DNA from: Azonexaceae bacterium
Lineage (GTDB): Bacteria > Pseudomonadota > Gammaproteobacteria > Burkholderiales > Rhodocyclaceae
Assembly (NCBI GenBank): GCA_009469675.1
Contig: SSSZ01000043.1
Coordinates: 1-64,000, forward strand
Direction of reading: 5' to 3'
Length of the DNA: 64,000 nt
This document shows, piece after piece, positions 28,984 to 39,168 of this stretch; position 1 is the first letter of the stretch, and every line of letters starts with the position of its first letter. Below the pieces are notes generated by a model that was given only the letters and a program-made list of their open reading frames with translations, did not search any database and was not told the origin of the DNA. The position numbers were made by a program, and so were the translations under genes.

Positions 28984-30153
28984 TCAGCCGTTGGCCCGTT
29001 GTTCGAGGATTTCGACGGCCGGCAGTTTCTTGCCTTCGAGGAATTCGAGGAAAGCGCCGCCGGCGGTGGAAATGTACCCGACCTTGTCCTCGATCTTGAA
29101 GACATTGATGGCCGAGACCGTATCGCCCCCGCCGGCCAGGGAAAAGGCCCTGGAGTCGGCGATGGCGTCGGCCAGCACCTTGGTGCCGTTGGCGAAGGCT
29201 TCCATCTCGAAGACGCCGACCGGGCCGTTCCAGACCACGGTGCCGGCGGCGGCGACGATGGCGGCCAGGGCCTTGGCGGAATCCGGGCCGATGTCGAGGA
29301 TCAGGTCGTCGTCGGCGACCTCGTCGATGGACTTGACGGTGGCGGCTGCTGTGGCCGAGAACTCCTTGGCCACGACCACGTCGGTGGGGAGCGGCACCTG
29401 GACCTTGGCCAGGATGGCCTTGGCCTGATCCACCAGGTCGTGTTCCGCCAGGGACTTGCCGATCTTCTTGCCGGTGGCGAGCAGGAAGGTGTTGGCGATG
29501 CCGCCGCCGACCACCAGTTGATCGACCTTGGCGGAGAGGGATTCGAGGACGGTGAGCTTGGTCGACACCTTGGAGCCGCCGACGATGGCCACCAGCGGGC
29601 GGGCCGGCTGGGCCAGGGCCTTGGTCAGGGCTTCCAGCTCGGAGGCGACGCAGGGGCCGGCGCAGGCGATCTTGGCGTACTTGCCCATGCCGTAGGTGGT
29701 GGCCTCGGCCCGGTGGGCGGTGCCGAAGGCGTCATGGACCCAGACGTCGCACAGCGCCGCCATCTTCTGGGAAAGTTCGTCGTTGGACTTCTTCTCGCCC
29801 TTGTTGCAGCGGGAATTCTCGAGCATCACCACTTGGCCGGGCTGGACCTCGAAGCCACCATCCACCCAGTTCTGCACCAGACGCACTTCCTGGCCGAGCA
29901 GCTCGCTCATGCGCTTGGCGACGGGGGCGAGAGAATCCTCCGGCTTGAACTCGCCCTCGGTGGGGCGGCCCAGGTGGGAGGTGACCATGACCGCCGCGCC
30001 TTGGCCGAGGGCGTAGCGGATGCCCGGCAGGGCGGCGCGGATGCGGGTGTCGTCGGTGATGGCGAGATGGTCGTCCTGGGGGACGTTGAGGTCGGCGCGG
30101 ATGAAGACCCGCTGGCCGGCCACGTCGAGATCGGTGAGGCGCTTGAAGTTCAT
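28984..30153 (-). CDS. cbbK: Phosphoglycerate kinase
   Basis: The 389-residue protein begins [25 protein letters not shown]. It has the substrate-binding Arg/His region ([14 protein letters not shown]), [12 protein letters not shown] and the nucleotide motif [11 protein letters not shown]. It phosphorylates 3-phosphoglycerate made by RubisCO. pyk follows after 12 bp; gap precedes it, separated by a repeat-bearing spacer of 110 bp. Confidence 0.97.
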   Translation of the reverse strand: MNFKRLTDLDVAGQRVFIRADLNVPQDDHLAITDDTRIRAALPGIRYALGQGAAVMVTSHLGRPTEGEFKPEDSLAPVAKRMSELLGQEVRLVQNWVDGGFEVQPGQVVMLENSRCNKGEKKSNDELSQKMAALCDVWVHDAFGTAHRAEATTYGMGKYAKIACAGPCVASELEALTKALAQPARPLVAIVGGSKVSTKLTVLESLSAKVDQLVVGGGIANTFLLATGKKIGKSLAEHDLVDQAKAILAKVQVPLPTDVVVAKEFSATAAATVKSIDEVADDDLILDIGPDSAKALAAIVAAAGTVVWNGPVGVFEMEAFANGTKVLADAIADSRAFSLAGGGDTVSAINVFKIEDKVGYISTAGGAFLEFLEGKKLPAVEILEQRANG

Positions 30154-30166
30154 GCTAAGTCTCTTT

Positions 30167-30246
30167 CAACGCAGAGACGCCGAGGCGCAGAGGAAGCAGG
30201 GAAAACAGGCGGGCTGCTTGTCTCTGCGTCGTCCGCGCCTCGGCGT
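30167..30246. repeat. CAACGCAGAG-type repeat, copy 2, with inverted arms
   Basis: The gap-pgk spacer contains CAACGCAGAGACGCCGAGGC, related to the element at 16,441, and a perfect 12-bp inverted pair ACGCCGAGGCGC (30,177-30,188) with GCGCCTCGGCGT (30,235-30,246). Transcribed as part of the operon, it could form a hairpin affecting mRNA decay between gap and pgk. Confidence 0.55.
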
Positions 30247-30263
30247 GTGGGTTTGACGGCGGC

Positions 30264-31274
<1,011 letters not shown>

Positions 31275-33278
31275 TTACAGAATGTTTTTCACCGTGGCGA
31301 CAACGTTGCCGACGGTAAAGCCAAAAAATTCGAACAACTTGCCGGCCGGGGCCGACTCGCCGAAACGGTCGATGCCGACGACGGCTCCTTCCAATCCTAC
31401 ATACTTGCGCCAGAGGTCGGGATGACCTGCCTCAAGGGCGACGCGTTTACCCGTTCCGAGGACGGCGGCCCGGTAGTCGGCCCCCTGGCGTTCGAAGGCT
31501 TCGACGCAGGGCATGGAAACGACGCGGGCGGCGATGCCCTCGCCGGCCAGGGCGGCCTGGGCGTCCAGGGCCAGCTTGATCTCGGAGCCGGTGGCGATGA
31601 GGGTGACGGCGGCGTTGGCGGCGTCGGCCAGGACGTAGCCGCCGCGGGCGATGGTGGCGGCGGCGATGGCGCCGGTCACGGTGGGCAGGTTCTGCCGCGA
31701 CAGGGCCAGGACGCTGGGACCGTCGGCGCGTTCGATGGCGGCGGCCCAGGCGACGGCGGTTTCGGTGGCGTCCGCCGGACGCCAGACGTCGAGGTTGGGA
31801 ATGAGGCGCAGCGATGCCACGTGTTCCACCGGCTGGTGGGTCGGCCCGTCTTCGCCCAGGCCGATGGAGTCATGGGTGTAGACCATGATCTGGCGCTGGC
31901 GCATGAGGGCCGCCATGCGGATGGCGTTGCGGGCGTAATCCGAGAACACCAGGAAGGTGGCGGTGTAGGGGACGAGGCCGCCGTGCAGGGCGATGCCGTT
32001 GGCGATGGCGGTCATGCCGAATTCGCGCACGCCGTAGTAGAAGTAGTTGCCGCCTTCGTTGCGGGTGACGCCCTTGGAACCCTTCCACAGGGTGAGATTG
32101 GAGCCGGCCAGGTCGGCCGAGCCGCCGAACAGTTCGGGCAGGGCCGGGGCGTAGGCGGCGATGGCGTTCTGGCTGGCCTTGCGGGTGGCGATGTTGTCGG
32201 CCTTGTCGCGGCAGGCCGCGACATAGGCGTCCACGGTGGCGGACCAGTCGGCGGGGAGTTTGCCGTCGATGGCGCGGCGCTGGAATTCGGCGGCGAGTTC
32301 GGGGAAGGCGGCGCGGTAAGCGGCAAACTTCGCATCCCAGGCGGCTTCCAGCTCCCGGCCCCGGGCCTTACCGTCCCAGGCGGCGTAGACGTCGGCGGGG
32401 ATTTCGAACGGGGCGTGGGTCCAGCCGATGAAGGCTCGGGCGGCGGCGATCTCGTCGTTGCCCAGGGGGGCGCCGTGGACGTCGTGGCCGCCCTGCTTGT
32501 TGGGGGCGCCCATGCCGATGACGGTGCGGCAGCAAATGAGGGTGGGCCGGTCGGCGACGGCCTGGGCGGCGAGCAGTGCCGCCTCGATGGCGGCCGCGTC
32601 GTGGCCGTCCACGGCGGGGATGACGTGCCAGCCGTAGGCTTCGAAGCGGCGCGGGGTGTCGTCGGTGAACCAGCCTTCGACGTGGCCGTCGATGGAGATG
32701 CCGTTATCGTCGTAGAAGGCGATGAGCTTGCCCAGGCCGAGGGTGCCGGCCAGCGAGCAGGCTTCGTGGGAGACGCCTTCCATCAGGCAGCCGTCGCCGA
32801 GGAAGGCGTAGGTGTAATGATCGACGATGGTGTGGCCGGGGCGGTTGAATTCCGCCGCCAGCACCTTTTCCGCCACAGCGAAGCCGACGGCGTTGGAGAT
32901 GCCCTGGCCGAGCGGGCCGGTGGTGGTTTCGACGCCGGGGGTGATGCCGTATTCGGGGTGGCCGGCGGTGCGGGAGTGGAACTGGCGGAAGTTCTTGAGA
33001 TCGTCGAGGGAAAGATCGTAGCCGGTGAGGTGCAGGAGGGCGTAGATCAGCATCGAGCCGTGGCCGTTGGACAGCACGAAGCGGTCGCGGTCGGCCCACT
33101 TGGGGTTGGCCGGGTTGTGGCGCAGATGGCGGCGCCACAGGACTTCGGCGATTTCCGCCATGCCCATGGGGGCGCCCGGGTGACCGGAGTTGGCCTTCTG
33201 GACAGCGTCCATGGCGAGGGCGCGGATGGCGCCGGTGAGAGGGGAAAAAGCAGGGGTCTTGACCGTGGTTGCGCTCAT
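31275..33278 (-). CDS. cbbT: Transketolase
   Basis: The 667-residue protein carries the thiamine diphosphate motif [19 protein letters not shown] ending in [11 protein letters not shown], the N-terminal [14 protein letters not shown], and the pyrimidine-domain [19 protein letters not shown]. It exchanges two-carbon units in the Calvin and pentose-phosphate cycles. It is separated from prk by 153 bp containing a hairpin-like sequence (minus-strand AAAATCC/GGATTTT) and from gap by 12 bp. Confidence 0.97.
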   Translation of the reverse strand: MSATTVKTPAFSPLTGAIRALAMDAVQKANSGHPGAPMGMAEIAEVLWRRHLRHNPANPKWADRDRFVLSNGHGSMLIYALLHLTGYDLSLDDLKNFRQFHSRTAGHPEYGITPGVETTTGPLGQGISNAVGFAVAEKVLAAEFNRPGHTIVDHYTYAFLGDGCLMEGVSHEACSLAGTLGLGKLIAFYDDNGISIDGHVEGWFTDDTPRRFEAYGWHVIPAVDGHDAAAIEAALLAAQAVADRPTLICCRTVIGMGAPNKQGGHDVHGAPLGNDEIAAARAFIGWTHAPFEIPADVYAAWDGKARGRELEAAWDAKFAAYRAAFPELAAEFQRRAIDGKLPADWSATVDAYVAACRDKADNIATRKASQNAIAAYAPALPELFGGSADLAGSNLTLWKGSKGVTRNEGGNYFYYGVREFGMTAIANGIALHGGLVPYTATFLVFSDYARNAIRMAALMRQRQIMVYTHDSIGLGEDGPTHQPVEHVASLRLIPNLDVWRPADATETAVAWAAAIERADGPSVLALSRQNLPTVTGAIAAATIARGGYVLADAANAAVTLIATGSEIKLALDAQAALAGEGIAARVVSMPCVEAFERQGADYRAAVLGTGKRVALEAGHPDLWRKYVGLEGAVVGIDRFGESAPAGKLFEFFGFTVGNVVATVKNIL

Positions 33279-33431
33279 GGGACTTATCCGTTTGGCGTAA
33301 ATTCGCGCCCGGGGAAAAGATGGAATTATCCGGTAAAGCGGGCGCTTTGGGTAGGGCCGATGGCGGGCCGCAATGCCGGAAAACCCCGGCTCGGGACGCG
33401 AAAATCCAGGCCGCGGCGCGGATTTTGCGGT

Positions 33432-34304
33432 TCAGGCGAGTTTTTTCTTTTCCATCAGCTTCCAGATCAGCGGCGTCAGGATGAGCTGCATGGCGATGTC
33501 CATCTTGTCGCCGGGGACGACGATGGTGTTGGCGCGGGACATGAAGGAATCCTGAATCATGGCCAGGAGATAGGGGAAGTCGACGCCGCGGGGGTTGCGG
33601 AAGCGGATGACCACCATCGATTCGCCGGCTCCCGGGATGTCGCGGGCGATGAAGGGGTTGGAGGTGTCCACCACCGGCACCCGCTGGAAGTTGATGTGGG
33701 TGTGCTCGAACTGGGGGACGATGTGCTTCACGTAGTCCGGCATGCGCGACAGGATGACGTCGGTGACCGCCTCCTTCGAATAGCCGCGCAGATTGATGTC
33801 GCGGTGGATTTTCTGGATCCACTCCAGGTTGATGACGGGGACGACGCCGATCATCAGGTCGGCGTAATGGGCGACGTTGACCTCCTGGGAATGGACGGCG
33901 CCGTGGAGTCCCTCGTAGAACAGCATGTCGGTGCCGCCGGGCAGATCCTGCCAGGGGGTGAAGGTGCCTGGGGCCTGCCCCAGGCGGGCCGCTTCGTCGT
34001 CGTCGTGGACGTAGTAGCGGCGCTGGCCCTGGCCGCATTCGCCGTAGGTGCGAAAGAGGTTTTCCAGTTCCTTCAGGAGATTGGCGTCAAGGCCGAAATG
34101 GGAGAGCCGGGTTTCCCCGGCCTGGGCCCGTTCGGCGTTGATGCGCTTGAATTCCTCGCGGTCGTAGCGGTGGAAGCTGTCGCCCTCGACGATGGCGGCG
34201 TTGACGCCTTCCCGCCGGAAAATGTTCTCGAAAACCTTCTTGACGGTGCTGGTGCCGGCGCCGGACGAGCCGGTGACGGCGATGACCGGGTGTTTGATCG
34301 ACAT
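33432..34304 (-). CDS. cbbP: Phosphoribulokinase
   Basis: The ATG at 34,304 follows GGGAGA; the protein (290 residues) begins MSIKHPVIAVTGSSGAGTST with the kinase P-loop, then the catalytic VEGDSFHRYDREEFKR, the ligand-binding SHFGLDANLL and FYEGLHGAVH. It is the bacterial octameric class. It makes ribulose-1,5-bisphosphate and, with cbbM immediately upstream, shows that the Calvin cycle is intended here. Confidence 0.97.
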   Translation of the reverse strand: MSIKHPVIAVTGSSGAGTSTVKKVFENIFRREGVNAAIVEGDSFHRYDREEFKRINAERAQAGETRLSHFGLDANLLKELENLFRTYGECGQGQRRYYVHDDDEAARLGQAPGTFTPWQDLPGGTDMLFYEGLHGAVHSQEVNVAHYADLMIGVVPVINLEWIQKIHRDINLRGYSKEAVTDVILSRMPDYVKHIVPQFEHTHINFQRVPVVDTSNPFIARDIPGAGESMVVIRFRNPRGVDFPYLLAMIQDSFMSRANTIVVPGDKMDIAMQLILTPLIWKLMEKKKLA

Positions 34305-34349
34305 GCCGAATCTCCCTTGATTGTTGTCTAAATCGGGCCGTGGCGGCAC

Positions 34350-35732
34350 TCAGCGGCCCAGGCGCTGGCGCCAGCCCGGGTAGAAGCGGTCGGCGTCGGC
34401 GGGGAAGGACTCGAAGGCCCGGGCCAGTTCCCGGTGCTCGGCGGCGTAGTCGACGACGTCGGCCCCCGCCTTCCAGGCGGCGAAGGCCTGGCGCAGCGAG
34501 GTGGCGCCGGCGACGGGGCCGTCCAGGTGGCCGAAGGAGCCGCCGCCGCAGGTGTTGATGACATTGGCGTGGCCGAGGTTGTGGAAGAAGCCGGGCAGGC
34601 GCACCGCGTTCATGCCGCCCGAGACGATCGGCGTGGTCGCCTTCATGCCCCGCCAGTCCTGACGGTAGTAGGGGCCGTCGGCGACATCGCGTTCCATCAT
34701 GTAGGCGATGTCGCGGTCGGATTCTTCGCCCTCCATCTTGCCGAATCCCATGGTGCCGGTGTGCATGCCGGAGGCGCCCTGGATGCGGGTCATCTTGCAA
34801 TGGACGAAGGCGCTGTAGCCGCGTTTCGATTGTGGGCTGGTGACCGCGCCGTGGCCGGCCCGGTGGTAGTGCAGGAACTGCCCGGGGAAGGTGCGGCGGG
34901 CCAGGGTGACGGCGGTCGGGCCGCCGACGTAGCCGTCCACCAGGAAGGCGACGTGGCTGGCGTTTTCGCCGAAGGCCGCGAGGATGAACTCGCCCCGGGC
35001 GATCATTTCGAAGGGGTCGTCGGCGGTGATGTTGGCGGAAAAAAGCTTGGGCCGGCCGGTGGCGTCCTGGGCCCGGGCCATGGCTTCGGCCACCAGGGGG
35101 ATGGTTTGGCACAGGGGGGCGAAGACCTGGTTGCCCTGGGGTTCGTCGTTCTTGATGAAGTCGCCCCCCAGCCAGAACTGATGGCAGGCCTCGGCGAAGG
35201 GGCGGGGCTTGAGGCCGAGCTTGGGTTTGATGATGGTGCCCACCACCAGGCCGCCGTCGGTGAGGGGCATGCCGAGGATGCGCCAGAGGTCGACGATGTT
35301 CATGGCCGGCCCGTCGAACAGCCGCAGGAGGCCGGGCGGCATCCAGAAATCGTGCATCTTGGCGTATTCGACGTCGCCCATGCCCTGGTTGTTGCCGATG
35401 GTGAGGGTGAGGAAGGAAACGAGCATGGCCCGGCCGTCGGTGATGTTGCGGTCGAAGAGTTCGGTCGGGTAGGCGATCTTCATCAGCCAATTGCCGCCGG
35501 GCAATGGGGAGACGTGGTAGACCAGGGCGTCGACCGTGCGCGTGAAATCGTCGGTGGTGCACACCTCGACGTTGGTGCCGGTGGACGATTCCGCCGCGAA
35601 GTGGGCGGCCGTGGCGACCGGCTCGTAGCCCGCCTTGGGCTTGAAATGGTAGGCGCACAGGACGTGGCGGCCGGCGGCCATGAGCTGTGTTTCGTCAAGG
35701 TCGGGTTTGGCGTAGCGCTGGCTTTGATCCAT
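34350..35732 (-). CDS. cbbM: Form II ribulose-bisphosphate carboxylase large chain
   Basis: The ATG at 35,732 ([15 protein letters not shown], preceded by GGGAGA) gives 460 residues, the form II length; no small subunit gene is present. Active-site features are intact: [10 protein letters not shown], the carbamylated-lysine motif [19 protein letters not shown], loop-6 Lys in [10 protein letters not shown] and VSGGMNA. Form II enzymes have low CO2/O2 specificity and suit CO2-rich, low-oxygen settings. It is the first gene of the operon and faces cbbR. No cbbQ/cbbO activase genes follow. Confidence 0.98.
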   Translation of the reverse strand: MDQSQRYAKPDLDETQLMAAGRHVLCAYHFKPKAGYEPVATAAHFAAESSTGTNVEVCTTDDFTRTVDALVYHVSPLPGGNWLMKIAYPTELFDRNITDGRAMLVSFLTLTIGNNQGMGDVEYAKMHDFWMPPGLLRLFDGPAMNIVDLWRILGMPLTDGGLVVGTIIKPKLGLKPRPFAEACHQFWLGGDFIKNDEPQGNQVFAPLCQTIPLVAEAMARAQDATGRPKLFSANITADDPFEMIARGEFILAAFGENASHVAFLVDGYVGGPTAVTLARRTFPGQFLHYHRAGHGAVTSPQSKRGYSAFVHCKMTRIQGASGMHTGTMGFGKMEGEESDRDIAYMMERDVADGPYYRQDWRGMKATTPIVSGGMNAVRLPGFFHNLGHANVINTCGGGSFGHLDGPVAGATSLRQAFAAWKAGADVVDYAAEHRELARAFESFPADADRFYPGWRQRLGR

Positions 35733-35787
35733 CTCTGGTCTCCCGGGCGTCAAAAAGGCGGCGATGGCTGCATCCTAGGAGAATAAA

Positions 35788-35830
35788 ATCATAAATAACA
35801 GTCAGAAAATCTGATAAGTTACATAAATAA
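35788..35830. promoter_or_regulatory. cbbR-cbbM control region
   Basis: The A+T-rich centre of the divergent cbbM/cbbR spacer contains a perfect palindrome TCAGA-AAA-TCTGA (35,802-35,814), fitting a LysR T-N11-A site. It also has a 9-bp direct repeat CATAAATAA at 35,790 and 35,822. The minus strand has a TATGAT-like -10 (35,788-35,793) for cbbM without a good -35, as expected for a promoter needing an activator. Confidence 0.6.
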
Positions 35831-35847
35831 AACCTTATGGTTTGAGC

Positions 35848-36771
35848 GTGAAAAACCTGACCTTTCGCCAATTGCGGGTTTTCGAGGCCGTCGCCCGCCA
35901 TCTTTCCTTCTCCCGGGCGGCGGAGGAGTTGTTTCTGACCCAGCCGGCGGTATCGATGCAGGTCAAGCAGCTCGAGGAGAGCGTCGGCCTGCCGTTGGTC
36001 GAGCAGACCGGCAAACGCATCCGCCTCACCGAGGCTGGCACCCTGATGGCCCAGACCGCCCGCCGCCTGGCCGGCGAACTGCGCCAGGCCGACGACGCCC
36101 TGGCTGCCCTCAAGGGACTGGAAAGCGGCAGCCTGACGGTGGCCGTGGTATCGACGGCGATCTATTTCGCGCCCCACCTGGTGGCCCGCTTCGTCGCCAG
36201 CCATCCGGGGATTAAGGTCCGCCTGCTGGACGCCAACCGGGAGCAGGTTCTGCGCCTGCTCGGCGAAAGCGCGGTCGAACTGGCGGTGATGGGCGAACCC
36301 CCGGAGGGCAGCCGGCTCGACGCCGCGTATTTTGCCGACCACCCCCTGGGTATCGTCGCGGCCCCCGGGCATCGCCTGGTTTCCCAGCCTCGCGTCGAGG
36401 CCGCCGCCCTGGCCGGCGAGGTTTTCGTCCTGCGGGAAGCGGGGTCGGGAACCCGACGCACCATGGAGCGCTTTTTCGCCGCCGCCGGGGTGGGCGTGGC
36501 AGCCGGCATGGAAATGAGCAGCAACGAAGCCGTCAAGCAGGCGGTGATGGCGGGGCTGGGCCTGGGTTTCCTCTCCCTGCACACGGTGGGGCTGGAGTTA
36601 TCGACCGGGCGCCTGCGGGTGCTCGACGTGCGTGACCTCCCCGTGCGCCGGCGCTGGAACCTGTGCGCCCGCCGCGACCGGCTGCTCTCCCCCGCGGCTT
36701 TGGCCTTTCGCCGCTTCGTGGCCGACCGCGGCGCGGCCCTCTTGCTGGAGGGCGTGCTGGGCCGGCCGTAA
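35848..36771 (+). CDS. cbbR: LysR-family regulator of CO2 fixation
   Basis: The GTG at 35,848 (MKNLTFRQLRVFEAVARHLSF) gives 307 residues; a TTG two codons earlier is equally possible. The N-terminal winged helix (SFSRAAEELFLTQPAVSMQVKQLEE) is closely CbbR-like and the rest is a periplasmic-binding-type effector domain. Divergence from cbbM with a palindrome between them supports the role. CbbR proteins sense metabolites such as RuBP or NADPH; the effector here is not known. Confidence 0.93.
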   Translation: MKNLTFRQLRVFEAVARHLSFSRAAEELFLTQPAVSMQVKQLEESVGLPLVEQTGKRIRLTEAGTLMAQTARRLAGELRQADDALAALKGLESGSLTVAVVSTAIYFAPHLVARFVASHPGIKVRLLDANREQVLRLLGESAVELAVMGEPPEGSRLDAAYFADHPLGIVAAPGHRLVSQPRVEAAALAGEVFVLREAGSGTRRTMERFFAAAGVGVAAGMEMSSNEAVKQAVMAGLGLGFLSLHTVGLELSTGRLRVLDVRDLPVRRRWNLCARRDRLLSPAALAFRRFVADRGAALLLEGVLGRP

Positions 36772-36785
36772 GGCGGCGGGGCGGC

Positions 36786-37388
36786 TCAGATCGACCACCA
36801 GGAAAGCAGGATGCTGAGGATGGCGGCTGCCGCGATCATCAGGCCGACCCAGGCGGCGATGCCGGCGGCGGTAACCAGGTTGGCGATGTAGTGGGCCCGG
36901 TCAGCATCGTCGACCTTGAGGAGCGGGCGAACGCCGTGGCGGATGAGGGCGGCGGTGGCCAGCCAGGCGAGGGCGATGACGCCGGCGTTGAGCGAGAGGC
37001 TCGGCACGAACAGGGCCAGTGGCGCCAGCCACAGGGGTACCGGGGCGATGGCGGCGAGGGCGTAGGCGCTTTCGAAACCCGGGTCGTGGTCGCGGGCCAG
37101 CGCCAGGCGCTGGACGACCATGGCCATGAAGGAAACCATGGCCAGTTGGGCGAGGTAGAACACCAGGCCGGTGACCAGCAGCTGGCTGCCGGTGAGGGCC
37201 GGCGCCGACAGGGGGAAGACGACGCCAGGGTGGACCCGTTCGGCGTAGGCGTAGAGGGCCGGGGGAATCAGCGAAAGCGGGGCGACGAGGCAGAAAAAGA
37301 GTTGCCGGGCGCTCGGGTGGCGGCGGGAAATCTCGTTCCAGCCGGTGCTTTCCGATACCAGCATGGCGGGAAGGTGGGTAATCGACAT
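36786..37388 (-). CDS. YIP1-family membrane protein
   Basis: The 200-residue protein has five hydrophobic helices and a WNEISRRHPSARQLFFCLVAP N-terminus of the type found in YIP1/DUF1282 proteins. It converges on cbbR, whose stop is 14 bp away. No enzymatic motif is seen and the role is unknown. Confidence 0.8.
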   Translation of the reverse strand: MSITHLPAMLVSESTGWNEISRRHPSARQLFFCLVAPLSLIPPALYAYAERVHPGVVFPLSAPALTGSQLLVTGLVFYLAQLAMVSFMAMVVQRLALARDHDPGFESAYALAAIAPVPLWLAPLALFVPSLSLNAGVIALAWLATAALIRHGVRPLLKVDDADRAHYIANLVTAAGIAAWVGLMIAAAAILSILLSWWSI

Positions 37389-37519
37389 GATCGAACTCCT
37401 TGCGACCCGCCGATAGCGCCGCCTGGAGGTTCGCCTCCCGCAGACGGCGGGGCGAAGGGGCAGTGGCGGGCTGTAGGTTGGAGTCCACCGGGCCGGTGGG
37501 AGTTCCGGCCCGCCGGCGA

Positions 37520-38098
37520 TCAGGCCCGATCGGCGGCGGCCGCGCCGCGCCCGGCCTTCTTGCGCGTCGGCGCGAGGTCGGGGTCGAGGAGCCGTTCAAT
37601 GCGGGCGAAAACCTCGAAGCGCGAGAAGGGTTTTTTCATGAAATCGTCGGCGCCGATGCGGTCGGCGTAGAACTGCTCGGTGGCCTGTTCGTTGCCGCTA
37701 ATCATGATGACGGGGATGTGCTGGGTGCGGGCGTCCTTGCGCATGGTGCGCAGGGCGGCGAAGCCGTTCATGCCGGGCAGGACGATGTCGAGAAAAATCA
37801 GGTCGGGCTGCTCGGTGCGGGCGATTTCGACGCCGGCTTCGGCCGAAAGCGCCTCCAGGGTGACGAAGCCGACCGAACGCAGGGTCTTGCGCAGGACAGC
37901 GACGATTGTCGGCGAATCGTCGATGATGAGCGCCCGCGTGCCTTTTCGGGCATTGACCCGCTGCCGCTGGCGGCGTTCCACCGGCACCGCCGGCGGCGCT
38001 GCCGTGGCGGCGGAGGGCGCCGGTGGGGCGGCCGCTTCACCGGCCGTTTCGCCGGCTGGCTTGTGGAAGGCGGCGCGGATCTGGTCGAGGATGCTCAT
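37520..38098 (-). CDS. CheY-like response regulator with Ala/Pro-rich N-terminus
   Basis: Residues about 58-180 form a receiver domain: RALIIDDSPTIVAVLRKTL (acidic pair), LIFLDIVLPGMNG (phosphoacceptor Asp), VIMISGNE and FMKKPFS (conserved Lys). The first 55 residues are a low-complexity Ala/Pro stretch and no output domain follows. It resembles PilG/PilH-type single-domain regulators that act by protein contact. No kinase is adjacent, so the partner is unknown. Confidence 0.88.
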   Translation of the reverse strand: MSILDQIRAAFHKPAGETAGEAAAPPAPSAATAAPPAVPVERRQRQRVNARKGTRALIIDDSPTIVAVLRKTLRSVGFVTLEALSAEAGVEIARTEQPDLIFLDIVLPGMNGFAALRTMRKDARTQHIPVIMISGNEQATEQFYADRIGADDFMKKPFSRFEVFARIERLLDPDLAPTRKKAGRGAAAADRA

Positions 38099-38122
38099 GG
38101 TCGAATCAGCCTGGCGCTTCGC

Positions 38123-39133
38123 CTAGCCGTGGTAGCCGGTAACCCGCAGCACCTCGTTTTTTGACCCGAGGATGACGGGTACGCGCTGGTGCAGTTTTTC
38201 CGGCTGCAGGTCTAGGATGCGCCGGTAGCCCGTGGTGGCGGCGCCGCCGGCCTGTTCGACGAGAAAGGCCATGGGGTTGGCTTCGTACATGAGGCGCAGC
38301 TTGCCGCCCTTGTCCCGGGTTTTGGCGTCGATGGGGTACATGAAGATGCCGCCCCGGGTCATGATGCGATGCACGTCGGCCACCATCGAAGCCACCCAGC
38401 GCATGTTGTAGTCCTTGCCTAGGGGGCCTTCCTTGCCCGCCTGCATCTCTTCGACGTAACGCTGCACCGGCGCTTCCCAGTGTCGCCGGTTGGACATGTT
38501 GATGGCGAATTCCTTGGTGTCTTCCGGGATGCGCATGGCGCTACGGGTGAGGACGAAGGCCCCGACCTCGCGGTCGAGGGTGAATTCGACGACGCCGTCG
38601 CCCACCGTCAGCACCAGGAGGGTGGTCGGACCGTAGACGGTGTAGCCGGCGGCGACTTGCTGGGTGCCGGGCTGGAGGAAGGCCTGTTCGGCGGCTTCCG
38701 GGGTCGACAGGTCGGCGCCTTCGGGGCACTTCAATACGGAGAAGATGGTGCCGACGGAAATGTTGACGTCGATGTTGGAGGAACCGTCGAGGGGATCGAA
38801 GAGCAGGAGGTATTCGCCCTGGGGGTAGCGGTGGGGGATGGTGTGGGGCAGGTCCATTTCCTCGGAGGCCATGGCCGCCAGGTGGCCGCCCCATTCGTTG
38901 GCCTCCAGCAGGTATTCGTTGGAGAGGACGTCGAGTTTCTTCTGGGCCTCGCCCTGGACGTTGTCGCTGCCCGCCTCGCCCAGCACGCCGCCCAGGCCGC
39001 CCTTGCCGATGGCGATGGAAATGGCCTTGCAGGCGCGGGAAACGACTTCGATCAAGAGCTTGAGGTCGGCGGTAATCACCCCCTTTTCCCGTTGTTCTTC
39101 GATCAGGTAACGGGACAACGTCATGCGCGCCAT
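38123..39133 (-). CDS. fbp: Fructose-1,6-bisphosphatase class I
   Basis: The 336-residue protein has the class I metal site [15 protein letters not shown], the upstream EEMD loop, and the C-terminal [22 protein letters not shown]. It dephosphorylates FBP in gluconeogenesis and the Calvin cycle (CbbF role). It is transcribed alone on the same strand as the cbb operon, about 2.4 kb upstream of cbbM with cbbR between them. A GGAG site precedes the ATG. Confidence 0.96.
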   Translation of the reverse strand: MARMTLSRYLIEEQREKGVITADLKLLIEVVSRACKAISIAIGKGGLGGVLGEAGSDNVQGEAQKKLDVLSNEYLLEANEWGGHLAAMASEEMDLPHTIPHRYPQGEYLLLFDPLDGSSNIDVNISVGTIFSVLKCPEGADLSTPEAAEQAFLQPGTQQVAAGYTVYGPTTLLVLTVGDGVVEFTLDREVGAFVLTRSAMRIPEDTKEFAINMSNRRHWEAPVQRYVEEMQAGKEGPLGKDYNMRWVASMVADVHRIMTRGGIFMYPIDAKTRDKGGKLRLMYEANPMAFLVEQAGGAATTGYRRILDLQPEKLHQRVPVILGSKNEVLRVTGYHG

Positions 39134-39168
39134 GGGAACTCCGTGGATTGGCGTTGAAAATGCGGATT

